DNA of 64,000 nucleotides from Spirochaetota bacterium. GTDB lineage: Bacteria; Spirochaetota; Spirochaetia; Treponematales; UBA12059. Each line of letters starts with the position of its first letter. The stretch's first letter is position 1. This document shows, one piece after another, positions 9,217 through 20,240 of this stretch. The translations under genes were made by a program, and so were the position numbers. The DNA lies in the NCBI GenBank assembly GCA_018816345.1, contig JAHIWG010000012.1, positions 18,539-82,538 on the forward strand. Reading direction: 5' to 3'. Under the pieces are notes generated by a model. It searched no databases, had not been told where the DNA came from, and saw only the letters and a program-made list of their open reading frames with translations.

Positions 9217-10800
9217 ATGAAACGTGTTCTCTCAGGCTTACTGCTGATCGTCCTGGCGGCGACCCTCGTCGTCTCCTGCGGCGGCAAGGCCGGTACCGCC
9301 AAGGGCGTCGAGTTCGTAATGGGCAACGGCGCCGAACCCCAGACGCTCGATCCCTCCAAGATCCAGGGCGTCCCCGAGCACCATATCTACATGGCGCTGT
9401 TCGAGGGCCTCGTCGGCTACGATCCCAAGACCTCTCTCGCCACGCCCGGCCTAGCCTCGAGCTGGACCATTTCCCCCGCTGGCGACCAGATCACCTTCAA
9501 GCTCCGCAAGGCCACCTGGTCCGACGGCACCAAGATCACCGCCCAGACCGTGGTAGACAGCTGGCTCCGCTCGCTCGATCCCGCCACCGCCTCCGAGTAC
9601 GCCTATATGATGGGCATGGTCGTTAAGGGCGCCGCGGACTACAACGGCGGCAATGGCGCCAAGGAAGCCGTAGCCATCCGCGCCCTCGACGAGACGACCT
9701 TCCAGGCCGACCTCCTGGGCCCGATGCCCTACGCGGTCGACATGATGGCCCACTACGCCTTCGCCGTGCTCCCGATGCACGTCATCAACGCGAAGGGCGA
9801 CGCCTGGATCAAGGCCGAGAACTTCGTCTGCAACGGCCCGTACAAGCTCCTCGAGTGGAAGCCCCAAGAGTCGCTCTCCGTCGTCAAGAACGACAAGTAC
9901 TGGGACGCCAAGAACGTATTCCTGTCCAAGATCACCTTCCTCCCGATCGACGACAACCTCACCGCCTATAATAAATTCAAGGCCGGCGAGATGGACTGGA
10001 GCTACGGCATCCCGCTCGACCTGATCGACGAGGTCAAGCTCCGCCCCGACTACCAGGTATCCCCGCAGGTAGCGACCTACTACTACATCTTCAACATGAC
10101 CCGCAAGCCGTTCACCGACATCCGCGTCCGCAGGGCGCTGACGATGGCGCTCGACAAGCAGGAGCTCGTCGACAAGGTAACCAAGGGCGGCCAGCTCGCC
10201 ACCACGTCGATGGTACCGGTCATGGCCGGCTACACTCCCGCCAAGGGACCGGATTTCAACGTCGAAGAGGCCCGCAAGCTCCTCGCCGAGGCCGGTTTCC
10301 CCGACGGCAAGGGCTTCCCCAAGACCCCGATCATCTATAACACCAGCTCCGGCCACAAGAAGATCGCCGAGTGGGTACAGGAGTCCTGGAAGAAGAACCT
10401 CGGCATCGACGTGACGCTCGTCAACCAGGAGTGGACGACCTTCCTCGACACCCGTTCCAACGCGCACGACTTCGACATCGCCCGCGCCGGCTGGGTAGGC
10501 GACTACCTCGACCCGAACACCTTCCTCGACATGTTCATCATCGGTTCCGGCAACAACGACGGACTGTACGCCAATCCTGAGTACGACGCCCTCGTGAAGA
10601 AGGCCGCCACGATGAAGGCCGGCCCCGAGCGCATGGCCGTGCTGCAGCAGGCCGAGTCGTTCCTGATCACCAAGGATCAGGCTGTCATTCCGTTCTATCA
10701 CTACGTGTCCCAGGACATGATCGATACCACGAAGTGGGACGGCTGGTATCCCAACCCGCTCGGCTCGCACGAGTGGAAGTACATTACCCTGAAGAAGTAA
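9217..10800 (+). CDS. oppA: Oligopeptide ABC transporter substrate-binding lipoprotein
   Basis: Lipobox LVVSC; SBP_bac_5 features (EPQTLDPSK, FKLRKATWSDG, RRALTMALDK). Confidence 0.93.
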   Translation: MKRVLSGLLLIVLAATLVVSCGGKAGTAKGVEFVMGNGAEPQTLDPSKIQGVPEHHIYMALFEGLVGYDPKTSLATPGLASSWTISPAGDQITFKLRKATWSDGTKITAQTVVDSWLRSLDPATASEYAYMMGMVVKGAADYNGGNGAKEAVAIRALDETTFQADLLGPMPYAVDMMAHYAFAVLPMHVINAKGDAWIKAENFVCNGPYKLLEWKPQESLSVVKNDKYWDAKNVFLSKITFLPIDDNLTAYNKFKAGEMDWSYGIPLDLIDEVKLRPDYQVSPQVATYYYIFNMTRKPFTDIRVRRALTMALDKQELVDKVTKGGQLATTSMVPVMAGYTPAKGPDFNVEEARKLLAEAGFPDGKGFPKTPIIYNTSSGHKKIAEWVQESWKKNLGIDVTLVNQEWTTFLDTRSNAHDFDIARAGWVGDYLDPNTFLDMFIIGSGNNDGLYANPEYDALVKKAATMKAGPERMAVLQQAESFLITKDQAVIPFYHYVSQDMIDTTKWDGWYPNPLGSHEWKYITLKK

Positions 10801-10815
10801 GTCGATAGGCTTATG

Positions 10816-10843
10816 GCCCGGCGCTTGAGCGCCGGGCTTTTTT
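10816..10843 (+). terminator. Rho-independent terminator between oppA and oppB
   Basis: gcccggcgc-ttga-gcgccgggc-TTTTTT. Confidence 0.88.
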
Positions 10844-11037
10844 CGTATAAACGCACATTTAATTTCAGATAACAAAACGACATTTCAGATATTGGCGCTT
10901 TTTTGTAGTTTCCTCTGGCGCTATACCAAAAACCGGGTTTATACTACATAATCGCGCCGCGTTCTTCCAATCGGGTTAACGCGGCTCATAGGATCGCCGC
11001 TATAGGACGATCCGTACCCCTTATAAGCGAGGAAACG

Positions 11038-11967
11038 ATGTCTAGATTCATCGTCCGCAGATTATTGAGCGTCATACCTACGTTCTTCATAATCGTGACG
11101 CTCAGTTTCTTCTTGATCAGGCTAGCCCCGGGCGGGCCGTTCTCGAGGGAGAAGAAGATCCCCCCGGAGATCATGGCTAACATCATGGCCAAGTACCACA
11201 TGGACGAGCCCCTCCTGAACCAGTACTTCCGCTATATCGGCGACGTTCTGAAATTCGACCTCGGGCCCTCCTATCGTTACAAGGACCACTCGGTCAACGA
11301 CCTCCTCGGAGCCGCCTTCCCGGTATCCATCATGCTGGGAACCATGGCCCTAGGGGTCGCCCTGCTGCTAGGCACCCTGGTCGGCGTGACTTCGGCGCTC
11401 AACCAGAATAAATGGCAAGATTACGCGGCGATGTCCGTGGCGGTACTGGGCATCTCGGTCCCGCTATTCGTGATCGGGCCGGTGCTGATGCTGGTATTCG
11501 CGCTGCAGCTAAAGTGGCTGCCGACCTCAGGCTGGATAAACAGCCGGGCCGGCTGGAAAACGGTCATCATGCCTATCGCCACGCTGATGATGCCCTACTT
11601 CGCCTATATCGCCCGACTCTCCCGCGGCTCCATCATCGAGGTTCTCCGTTCCGATTACGTCAGGACGGCCAGGGCCAAGGGCCTCAAGGAACGGGTCGTG
11701 ATCGCCAAGCACGTGCTCAAGGGAGGCATGCTCCCCATAGTCACCTATCTGGGGCCGGCGTTCTCCGGCATAATCATCGGATCGCTCGCCGTCGAGCAGA
11801 TCTTCGTCATCCCCGGAATCGGAAAGATCTTCGTGCAATCGGCCCTGAATCGGGATTATACGGTCATCATGGGCGAGGTCATCGTATATTCCCTCATACT
11901 CATAGCAGCCAACTTCGTCGTGGACATACTATATGGCCTCCTCGACCCCCGTATCTCGTACAAATAA
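11038..11967 (+). CDS. oppB: Oligopeptide ABC transporter permease
   Basis: OppB N-terminus MSRFIVRRLLSVIPTFFIIVTLSFFLIRLAPGGPF and EAA-loop. Confidence 0.93.
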   Translation: MSRFIVRRLLSVIPTFFIIVTLSFFLIRLAPGGPFSREKKIPPEIMANIMAKYHMDEPLLNQYFRYIGDVLKFDLGPSYRYKDHSVNDLLGAAFPVSIMLGTMALGVALLLGTLVGVTSALNQNKWQDYAAMSVAVLGISVPLFVIGPVLMLVFALQLKWLPTSGWINSRAGWKTVIMPIATLMMPYFAYIARLSRGSIIEVLRSDYVRTARAKGLKERVVIAKHVLKGGMLPIVTYLGPAFSGIIIGSLAVEQIFVIPGIGKIFVQSALNRDYTVIMGEVIVYSLILIAANFVVDILYGLLDPRISYK

Positions 11968-11980
11968 GGAGCCGAAGGAT

Positions 11981-13066
11981 ATGCCGTTACTCGATAAGAA
12001 GACCGACAAGGCAGTCAACGAGTTCAATCAGTACGTGAAGCCGGTATCCCTCTGGGCGGACGCCTGGAAGCGGCTGAGGCGCAATAAGATGGCCGTGCTG
12101 GGCATGTGGATCGTAGGCGCATACCTGGTAGTCACCTTCGGCGCGAGCGTATTGCCGTTCCATAGCTATACCGAGCAGCAGATGCTCCACGTCAACCTCC
12201 CGCCCTCGCTCAAGCCGGCGGGCGTAGTCGCGCTGGGCGAGCACGAGAAGAGGCGGGTCGACCTCAAGGAAGCGATCGAGAGGAGCGGGCGCAGCGATCT
12301 CAAGACCGACCTCGAGCGCGTAGACGCTGAGATCATCCAGCTCAAGGGCGACATGGACGTCAACCCCGTTCATAAGCGGGTCTACATCCTTGGCACGGAC
12401 TACCTGGGCCGGGATATGCTGGCGCGGACCATCTACGGCGGGCAGATATCGATCATGATAGGCCTCATAGGCACGCTGACGGCGGCCTTCATCGGCATCG
12501 TGCTCGGCTCGCTCGGCGGCTACCTGGGCGGCTGGGTCGATAACCTCATAGGCCGCTTCGTCGACCTGATGTACAGCCTCCCGTACATGCTCATCGTCAT
12601 CATCATCATGTCGATGCTACCGACCGGCTCCAACAGCATCTTCGTCCTCTATCTAGCGATAGCGATGATATCGTGGCTGACCATCTCTCGAGTCGTACGG
12701 GGACAGATCATCAGCCTCAAGAATTCAGAGTTCGTCGAGGCCGCCAAGTCCATGGGCGCTAGCTCTAACCGCATCATCTTCAGGCACCTGCTGCCCAACT
12801 CGCTAGGCATCATCATCATCTACTCCACCCTGCAGTTCCCCAGCTTCATCATGAACGAGAGCTTCCTCTCGTTCCTGGGCCTCGGCGTCTCGGCGCCGCA
12901 GGCCTCGTGGGGAACGCTGGTGAGCGAGGGCGTGCAAGGCATGCAGCTATACCCGTGGCGCCTGCTCGTGCCGGCCGTCGCCATGACGGTGTTCCTCTTC
13001 GCCATGAACTTCCTCGGGGACGGATTACGCGACGCTCTGGATCCTCAGAGCAAGAATAGAAGCTAA
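11981..13066 (+). CDS. oppC: Oligopeptide ABC transporter permease
   Basis: OppC features (WADAWKRLRRNKMAVLG, LGTDYLGRDMLAR). Confidence 0.93.
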   Translation: MPLLDKKTDKAVNEFNQYVKPVSLWADAWKRLRRNKMAVLGMWIVGAYLVVTFGASVLPFHSYTEQQMLHVNLPPSLKPAGVVALGEHEKRRVDLKEAIERSGRSDLKTDLERVDAEIIQLKGDMDVNPVHKRVYILGTDYLGRDMLARTIYGGQISIMIGLIGTLTAAFIGIVLGSLGGYLGGWVDNLIGRFVDLMYSLPYMLIVIIIMSMLPTGSNSIFVLYLAIAMISWLTISRVVRGQIISLKNSEFVEAAKSMGASSNRIIFRHLLPNSLGIIIIYSTLQFPSFIMNESFLSFLGLGVSAPQASWGTLVSEGVQGMQLYPWRLLVPAVAMTVFLFAMNFLGDGLRDALDPQSKNRS

Positions 13067-13078
13067 GGAGACCATCGA

Positions 13079-14062
13079 ATGACCGATGACGTCATACTCC
13101 AGGTCAAGGACCTGAAGGCATACTTCAAGCTCGACGAGGGGCTCCTTAAAGCCGTCGACGGCGTGAGCTTCGACCTGCGCAAGGGCGAGACCCTCGGCAT
13201 CGTGGGCGAATCCGGCTCCGGCAAGAGCGTGACCAACCTGGCGATCATGAAGCTGATACCTACCCCCCCGGGACGTATAGCCGGCGGCGAGGTGCTGTTC
13301 ATAGGCAAGGACATCTTCAAGATGTCCGACGAGGAGGTCAGGAAGATACGCGGCAACAAGATATCGATGATCTTCCAGGATCCGATGACCTGCCTCAACC
13401 CCTTCCTGCGCATCAGCACGCAGATGATCGAGACGATCGTCCTGCACCAGGGCCTCGACAAGAAGGCCGCCAAGGCCAAGGCCATCGAGATGCTCAAGCT
13501 CGCAGGCATACCGGCCCCCGAGAAGCGCATAGACCAGTACCCTCACCAGTTCTCGGGCGGGATGCGCCAGCGCGTCATGATAGCCATGGCGCTCTCCTGC
13601 GAGCCGGAGATACTCATCGCCGACGAGCCGACGACGGCCCTCGACGTGACGATCCAGGCCCAGATACTCGAGCTCATCAAGGAGCTGTCCGCGCGCCTCG
13701 GCACCGCAGTTATCCTCATCACCCACTCGCTGGGCGTCGTGGCCGGCATGTGCGACGCGATATGCGTAATGTACGCAGGCCGCATCGTCGAGCGCGGCAC
13801 GGCCGACGAGATCTTCGCCGATCCCAAGCATCCGTACACCCAGGGCCTGATCAAGAGCGTGCCGCGACTGGACAAGGTAAGCAGCCAGAGGCTCTACTCC
13901 ATCCCCGGCCAGCCGCCCAACGTCATCAACCTTCCCGATTGCTGCCCGTTCTTCCCGCGCTGCGAGCGCGCCATGGACGTATGCAAGACTAAGTATCCTA
14001 AGATCGCCGAGATTGGCGCCAAGCGCAGCGTCGCCTGCTGGCTCTACGGGGAGGGAAAGTAA
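13079..14062 (+). CDS. oppD: Oligopeptide ABC transporter ATPase
   Basis: Walker A GESGSGKS, signature FSGGMRQR, C-terminal Cys-rich oligopeptide tail. Confidence 0.94.
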   Translation: MTDDVILQVKDLKAYFKLDEGLLKAVDGVSFDLRKGETLGIVGESGSGKSVTNLAIMKLIPTPPGRIAGGEVLFIGKDIFKMSDEEVRKIRGNKISMIFQDPMTCLNPFLRISTQMIETIVLHQGLDKKAAKAKAIEMLKLAGIPAPEKRIDQYPHQFSGGMRQRVMIAMALSCEPEILIADEPTTALDVTIQAQILELIKELSARLGTAVILITHSLGVVAGMCDAICVMYAGRIVERGTADEIFADPKHPYTQGLIKSVPRLDKVSSQRLYSIPGQPPNVINLPDCCPFFPRCERAMDVCKTKYPKIAEIGAKRSVACWLYGEGK

Positions 14063-15076
<1,014 letters not shown>

Positions 15077-15095
15077 ACGCCGGGATACCGGGAAT

Positions 15096-15129
15096 AAAGC
15101 CCGCCCCGCGTTACGGGGCGGGCTTTTTA
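15096..15129 (+). terminator. Rho-independent terminator of opp operon
   Basis: aaagcccgccccg-cgtta-cggggcgggcttttt. Confidence 0.92.
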
Positions 15130-15180
15130 TACTATACGGCCGGGCGGCTCGGGCCGCCCGATGACGCGGAGGCCTAGACC

Positions 15181-16806
15181 ATGGACGCGCGGCGTGACGA
15201 CCTGTCTATCGAGTCGCTCGGGACCCTCTCGGAGGAGATGAGGGGGCTATACCGCGACTTGTCCGATCATCTCTGGTCGCTGACCCTGGAGTCTGGCCTG
15301 ACCGCCGACTTCTTCCAGGAGACCCTTAACGCGAATTCCGTTAACCGCGAGGCGACGCGATCGGTAGACGGCGAGCTCGACTCGCTAAAGGCGGGCGCCG
15401 CGTCGGTCCTCGCCTCCGCCGCCAACGCGAGCGAGAAGCTGTCCGCCGCCGCCGACTCCTCGCGAGCCTCCCTGGCGGCGATAGAGGCCGGCGGCGCCGC
15501 GCTCGGTATGATGGACCGGCGCCTGGACGATTTCATGGCCATCTTCAGGCGCGTGGCCGAGGCCATGGAGCGTATAGACGGCACACTCCGCTCCATAGAC
15601 GAGATATCGGAGCTGACCAACCTGCTATCGCTCAACGCCGCCATCGAGGCGGCTAGGGCGGGAGCCCACGGCAAGGGTTTCAAGGTCGTGGCCAACGAGG
15701 TCAAGGCGCTCGCGGGCAAGAGCAAGGACCTGACCGAGTCGGCGTCGCGCATCCTGGGGACGCTACGCTCGGATATGGGCGACGCGGCGGCGGGCCTCAA
15801 GGCCATAGAGCAGGGCAAGCTAGAGCTTGCCCTGCGCATGGAAGCCTCGCGCGCGGAACAGGACAGGAGCGCCGGATCGATGTCGGGCGCCGCCGACGAC
15901 ATGAAGGACATACGCGCCTCGCTCCAAGGCCAGACGGCCAACTCCGAGCGCATAGCCTCGTCGATGGCCAGGCTCGCCGAGGCCGTCGACCTGCTCTCGG
16001 ACAGCTCCGGGCTTATACAAGGCAACCTGCAGAGGCAGAGGGCCTCGTCGGACGAGGTCCTGCGCTCCGCCGGCCGGCTCAAGTCGTCGCTCAGCGAGCT
16101 GAGCCGGCGGGTCGACGCGACGAAGTCGGAGGGCGAGTGCCGGGAGGCCGTCGCCATAGGGCACGACGTAACGTATCCGCCATGGGTCCATATTAGGGAC
16201 GGCCATTCGGCCGGCATATCGATAGAGCTGGCGCAGCGCTTCGTCGAGGGACGCGGGATGACGCCGGAATTCAGGCCCGGCCAGTTCGCGGCCGCGCTGG
16301 ACAAGCTATACTCGGGCGCTATACGCATCGTAGCCAACGTCGGCTGGCCGAACGCCTATTTCACCGGCAAGCCGGTCATTCCCACGACGCCGTTCGCCTC
16401 GTTCCGGCCGGCGATCTTCGCGTTCGACTCGAACCGGGGCTCGTTCAGGGGCATGCCGGACCTCGCCGGGAAGCGGGTGGCCGCCCAGAAAGGCTCGTAC
16501 GTCCTGGACTGCCTGGCCGGAGCGGGCTGCGAGCCCGTCGTCGCCGACAACGACGTGGAGGCCTTCGCGGCGGTCATCTGGCGCAGGGCCGACTGCGCCA
16601 TCACCGAGCGGCTCGTAGGCTCGTTCCTCTCCAGGAACTACTTCTCCGGGAAACTGGCGCAGTGCTTCGAGACCGGGCACGAGACGAGCGTGGTTTTCCT
16701 GCTACGCGAGGACGACGTCGCGCTCAGGGACGCCATGGACGAGTGGATCCGGAGCCCCGAGACCGCCGAATTCACGCGGCGGCTCGTGGCCCGGACCCGG
16801 GAATAG
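15181..16806 (+). CDS. Soluble methyl-accepting chemotaxis protein with C-terminal SBP_bac_3-like domain
   Basis: MCP hairpin [43 protein letters not shown] followed by [25 protein letters not shown]...; no TM or signal peptide visible. Confidence 0.82.
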   Translation: MDARRDDLSIESLGTLSEEMRGLYRDLSDHLWSLTLESGLTADFFQETLNANSVNREATRSVDGELDSLKAGAASVLASAANASEKLSAAADSSRASLAAIEAGGAALGMMDRRLDDFMAIFRRVAEAMERIDGTLRSIDEISELTNLLSLNAAIEAARAGAHGKGFKVVANEVKALAGKSKDLTESASRILGTLRSDMGDAAAGLKAIEQGKLELALRMEASRAEQDRSAGSMSGAADDMKDIRASLQGQTANSERIASSMARLAEAVDLLSDSSGLIQGNLQRQRASSDEVLRSAGRLKSSLSELSRRVDATKSEGECREAVAIGHDVTYPPWVHIRDGHSAGISIELAQRFVEGRGMTPEFRPGQFAAALDKLYSGAIRIVANVGWPNAYFTGKPVIPTTPFASFRPAIFAFDSNRGSFRGMPDLAGKRVAAQKGSYVLDCLAGAGCEPVVADNDVEAFAAVIWRRADCAITERLVGSFLSRNYFSGKLAQCFETGHETSVVFLLREDDVALRDAMDEWIRSPETAEFTRRLVARTRE

Positions 16807-16813
16807 CCGGGCC

Positions 16814-18151
16814 CTACCTGACTATCTTCCTAGCCTCGACGTAGAAGCGCTTCTCCGGCGCCTCGCCCATCGAGAACGTCTTGCGCGGCATCGCGCCGTC
16901 GCGGATAACGGTGCCGAAGAAGCTCGCCTTGTCGATGGGCGGCAGGTACAGCCCGAAGTTGCCCGGCTTCCTCGCGAGCGCCTCGAGGCTCTCGGTGCCG
17001 TGGATGTAGTCGATCGAGGTCCCGGGATGCGCCTTGAGGTGCGCGTCGAGGGGCTCCTGGATAGTGCCCGCGGCCAGGTTGGCCTTCGGCCTTACGAAGC
17101 GCGCTAGGCCCGATCCGGAGGCCGAAACGTACGCGAAGCGATGCTCCCCTGGCGCGGCCTCGTCGGTCCTCCGCACCGCCTGTTTCCAGTCCATCTTCTC
17201 GAAGGCCGCCCCGGCCGCGGAGAGGTCGGAGAGCAGGGCCTTCTCGTCGGCCTTGAATAGGACGCGGTGTATAGGATGGAAGGGCAAGCCCTCGTCGTAG
17301 ATATTGACCAGCTCGACGAGCGCGTAGCGGGCGGGGTGGTCCATGAGGCCCGGGAGCCCCGAGTTGGCCTTCTTCGTCTCTTCCCATATCGCCTTGGCGG
17401 TCGCCAGGGAGTGGTTGCCGTCGCCGACCGCGAACAGGAGCACGTCGGGCGAGCCGTACTTGGCCTCGTAGGCCTTCCGGTCGGCTATGGCCTCGAGGGC
17501 CGAGGCTACGGCGGCGAGGTCCGCCTCGCTCGCCACGTGGGCGCCGCGTACCCTTCCGGAATCCTTCATGAGGCTAAAATCGTACAGCCTGGGCAACGCG
17601 TCGATCTTGGCGTACAGGGGCTCTATGACGCTACGCGCCGGGTCGTCGATCAGGAGCATGATATGGGGCAGCTCGAGGGGCGCGCCGCGGCGTATGTCCA
17701 TCCGGGGAGGCAGCCGCTCGACGATGGTGCCCTCCGTGGGCCGGATCTTGCTGGTGACGCCCTTGCCGTACTGGTAGGCCTCGAGGTCGACCGACATCAT
17801 CAAGCCCTTGCGGGGCTGCTTCTCGAAGGGGGTCGTCCGCTCGACGAGGACGAAGCCGGGAGCGCGCTTGGATACGACGCCCGCCTCCAGGTACGAGCTC
17901 ATGGCGGCCCGGATGCGCTCGACGCGCAGGGCCTTGTCGTCGTCCTCGAGGTAGCACTCGGGGAAGACCAGGTTGAGGGTGCTCGGCTCGGCGCCGACGA
18001 TCCTGGACACGTCCTCCCAGTACTCGCGCTCGCTGGAATACTGGTCGCATGCGACTACCGCCCACTTCTGATAGTCGGCGCCCTCCGCGGGAAGGTACAC
18101 CTCGGGCACGGCGACGCCTAGCGCCGCGAGCCTGCTCGTTACATCGCTCAT
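16814..18151 (-). CDS. DUF1015 family protein
   Basis: DUF1015 hallmarks (KWAVVACDQYSSEREYW, FAVGDGNHSLATAKAIWEE, YIHGTESL); start ATG at 18151. Confidence 0.85.
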   Translation of the reverse strand: MSDVTSRLAALGVAVPEVYLPAEGADYQKWAVVACDQYSSEREYWEDVSRIVGAEPSTLNLVFPECYLEDDDKALRVERIRAAMSSYLEAGVVSKRAPGFVLVERTTPFEKQPRKGLMMSVDLEAYQYGKGVTSKIRPTEGTIVERLPPRMDIRRGAPLELPHIMLLIDDPARSVIEPLYAKIDALPRLYDFSLMKDSGRVRGAHVASEADLAAVASALEAIADRKAYEAKYGSPDVLLFAVGDGNHSLATAKAIWEETKKANSGLPGLMDHPARYALVELVNIYDEGLPFHPIHRVLFKADEKALLSDLSAAGAAFEKMDWKQAVRRTDEAAPGEHRFAYVSASGSGLARFVRPKANLAAGTIQEPLDAHLKAHPGTSIDYIHGTESLEALARKPGNFGLYLPPIDKASFFGTVIRDGAMPRKTFSMGEAPEKRFYVEARKIVR

Positions 18152-18332
18152 CTTCGACTCCTTTTGAACCGCTAACGGACCGCCCCGACCGGGCGGGACC
18201 TTCACGGAAGGCCGATAGTATGCGACGATTACTTGAAATGGTCAAATCTCCCAGGCGGCCCGGCGTCCCAGGCGGCCCGGACGCTTGCGCTAGCCGCGGC
18301 CGCCGAGCTAGTATCCGAGCGCGAGGTACGGG

Positions 18333-19298
18333 ATGAAAATCGCTGCGAAGAATACGTTGAGGAAGGCCGCGATAATCGTGATAGGCCTGTCCATGATCTC
18401 GGCCATAGTGATCCTTACGTCCGCGCCCGTGCAGAGCCGGTTCGTCGAGGCCAGGCACGGCGGCGCGTTGGTGTTCATGGACAAGTACGTGCCGCGCCCC
18501 CTCCGCGCCGAATTCTCCCGTGACCTCGGCGAGGCTACCGAGGGCTTCCTCCTCGAGGCCGGCCTGCTGGAGGCGATCCCGCCCGAGGGCCCCGTAGCGT
18601 TCTTCGCGGGCGATAGGCATTACGGCGTCATAAGCGCCGACGATCCCCTGATACGGAAGCGCCTCGCGGGGCGGCCGTCGTCGGACTTCGTGCTCTTCCG
18701 CTCCATAGGCATGAATTTCTACGCCAACGAGCTAGTTACCCGCTCGGTAGCCGCCCAGGACGGCTCGTACGTCTTCGTGAACGTCGACGAGGATTGGCGG
18801 GCCTCTGCATTGCACGCCTACGCGCACGCTATCGCGGCGGCGAACGCCCCGGCCGCCGTCAAGGCGTCCTTCAAGCCGGACCAGGGCTTCGATCCGGACC
18901 TTCGCTTCGCCTTCAGGTTCGCGGACGAGACCCTTGCCCTGCTCGCGAGCGATCTCTTCGAGCTATCGCTGGGGCTCGGCGGCGCAGACGGGGCCTGGGA
19001 CGCCTTTCCGGAGGCTTCCGCTCGGCGCTACGCCGGGGCCGATTCCGACGTCATGGAGAGGCAGGCGGAGATCATCATGGCGACCTACGACCTGCCGCAG
19101 AAGTCGGCCGTATTCTACGCCGCGTGCAACTCGTTCGCCTCGTGGATACTGCGCGAGCGCGGCGCCGACTCCCTGCGCGCCGTAGCTCGGTCATTCTTCT
19201 CAGGAGCGTACTCTACCCTGGACGAGGCATTCTCTCCCATCGGGGGCTTCTACGCGTCCGTGGAGGCCTGGAAAGGAGACGCGTCCATCCCCCTGTAG
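18333..19298 (+). CDS. Membrane-anchored hypothetical protein with degenerate HxxxH motif
   Basis: N-terminal TM; HAYAHAIAA where a gluzincin would have HExxH. Confidence 0.5.
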   Translation: MKIAAKNTLRKAAIIVIGLSMISAIVILTSAPVQSRFVEARHGGALVFMDKYVPRPLRAEFSRDLGEATEGFLLEAGLLEAIPPEGPVAFFAGDRHYGVISADDPLIRKRLAGRPSSDFVLFRSIGMNFYANELVTRSVAAQDGSYVFVNVDEDWRASALHAYAHAIAAANAPAAVKASFKPDQGFDPDLRFAFRFADETLALLASDLFELSLGLGGADGAWDAFPEASARRYAGADSDVMERQAEIIMATYDLPQKSAVFYAACNSFASWILRERGADSLRAVARSFFSGAYSTLDEAFSPIGGFYASVEAWKGDASIPL

Positions 19299-19316
19299 GA
19301 TGGCGCGGAACGTCGT

Positions 19317-20240
19317 ATGGCTATTACCAAGCGCCTGGCTATAGGATTGGCGACGGCGACCGCCGTCATATGGGGGCTATCGTTCCTGAGCATCAAGACG
19401 GCCGTCGCGGCCATACCGCCCGTCAGCCTCGGGCTGGCGCGGTTCATAGTCGCGAGCGCCGTGCTCCTCGCGGTATTCGCCGTCATGCGAAGGCGCCCGA
19501 CCCTGGCGCTCAAGGACCTGCCGCGGATGGCCGGGGCCGGGCTGGTCGGGGTCACGCTCTATTTCCTCGGGGAGAATAACGGCGTCCTGCTATTATCCGC
19601 GTCTGAGGCCTCCATCATCGTGGGCACCATACCGGTCCTGACGATGATCGCGGATCGAGTCCTCGTAAGGACGAGGCTGACGGCGGCTCAATACGCCGGG
19701 GCGGGCCTATCGGCCGTCGGCGTCTCGCTCATAGTGGTCGAGTCGCTGAGGCTGAGCCCGGCGCCCCTGGGATACCTGTACATGGGGCTCGCGGCCGTCG
19801 CGTGGGTCGCCTACGCCTTCATGACCAGGCCGTTGCTCGCCAAGTACGATAGCCTGGAGGTAACCCTATGGCAGAGCCTCTTCGGGGCCGTAGGGTTCGT
19901 GCCTTTCGCTCTCTTCGAGCGCGTGGAATGGGCCCTCGTGACGCCGGTAGTCGTCGTCAACGTGCTATACCTGGGCGTATTCTGCTCGGCTATCGGCTAC
20001 CTCTTCTATATCGCCAGCCTGAACGCTCTCGGCGCGGGCGTTTCGAGCGTCTTCATTAACCTGATCCCGGTCGTCTCGGTGGCCGCGTCCTTCGTTATAC
20101 TCGGGGAGAGGCTCAGCCCCGTCCAGCTCGCGGGCGGCGCGGTCGCCGTCGGGGGCGTGTACATGGCGAGCTTCGCCGGGGGCGAGGGCCGGGGAGGCGC
20201 GGGGAGGCGGAACGGGAAGCGCCCAGCGGACGGCGCCTAG
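19317..20240 (+). CDS. EamA/DMT family transporter
   Basis: Ten hydrophobic segments; WGLSFLSIKTAVAAIPPVSLGLARF, FINLIPVVSVAASFVILGERLS. Confidence 0.9.
   Translation: MAITKRLAIGLATATAVIWGLSFLSIKTAVAAIPPVSLGLARFIVASAVLLAVFAVMRRRPTLALKDLPRMAGAGLVGVTLYFLGENNGVLLLSASEASIIVGTIPVLTMIADRVLVRTRLTAAQYAGAGLSAVGVSLIVVESLRLSPAPLGYLYMGLAAVAWVAYAFMTRPLLAKYDSLEVTLWQSLFGAVGFVPFALFERVEWALVTPVVVVNVLYLGVFCSAIGYLFYIASLNALGAGVSSVFINLIPVVSVAASFVILGERLSPVQLAGGAVAVGGVYMASFAGGEGRGGAGRRNGKRPADGA

Noticed and set aside
9451-10875. 474-aa minus-strand ORF opposite oppA
   Set aside because: Antisense shadow ORF crossing the oppA terminator; no recognisable motifs.
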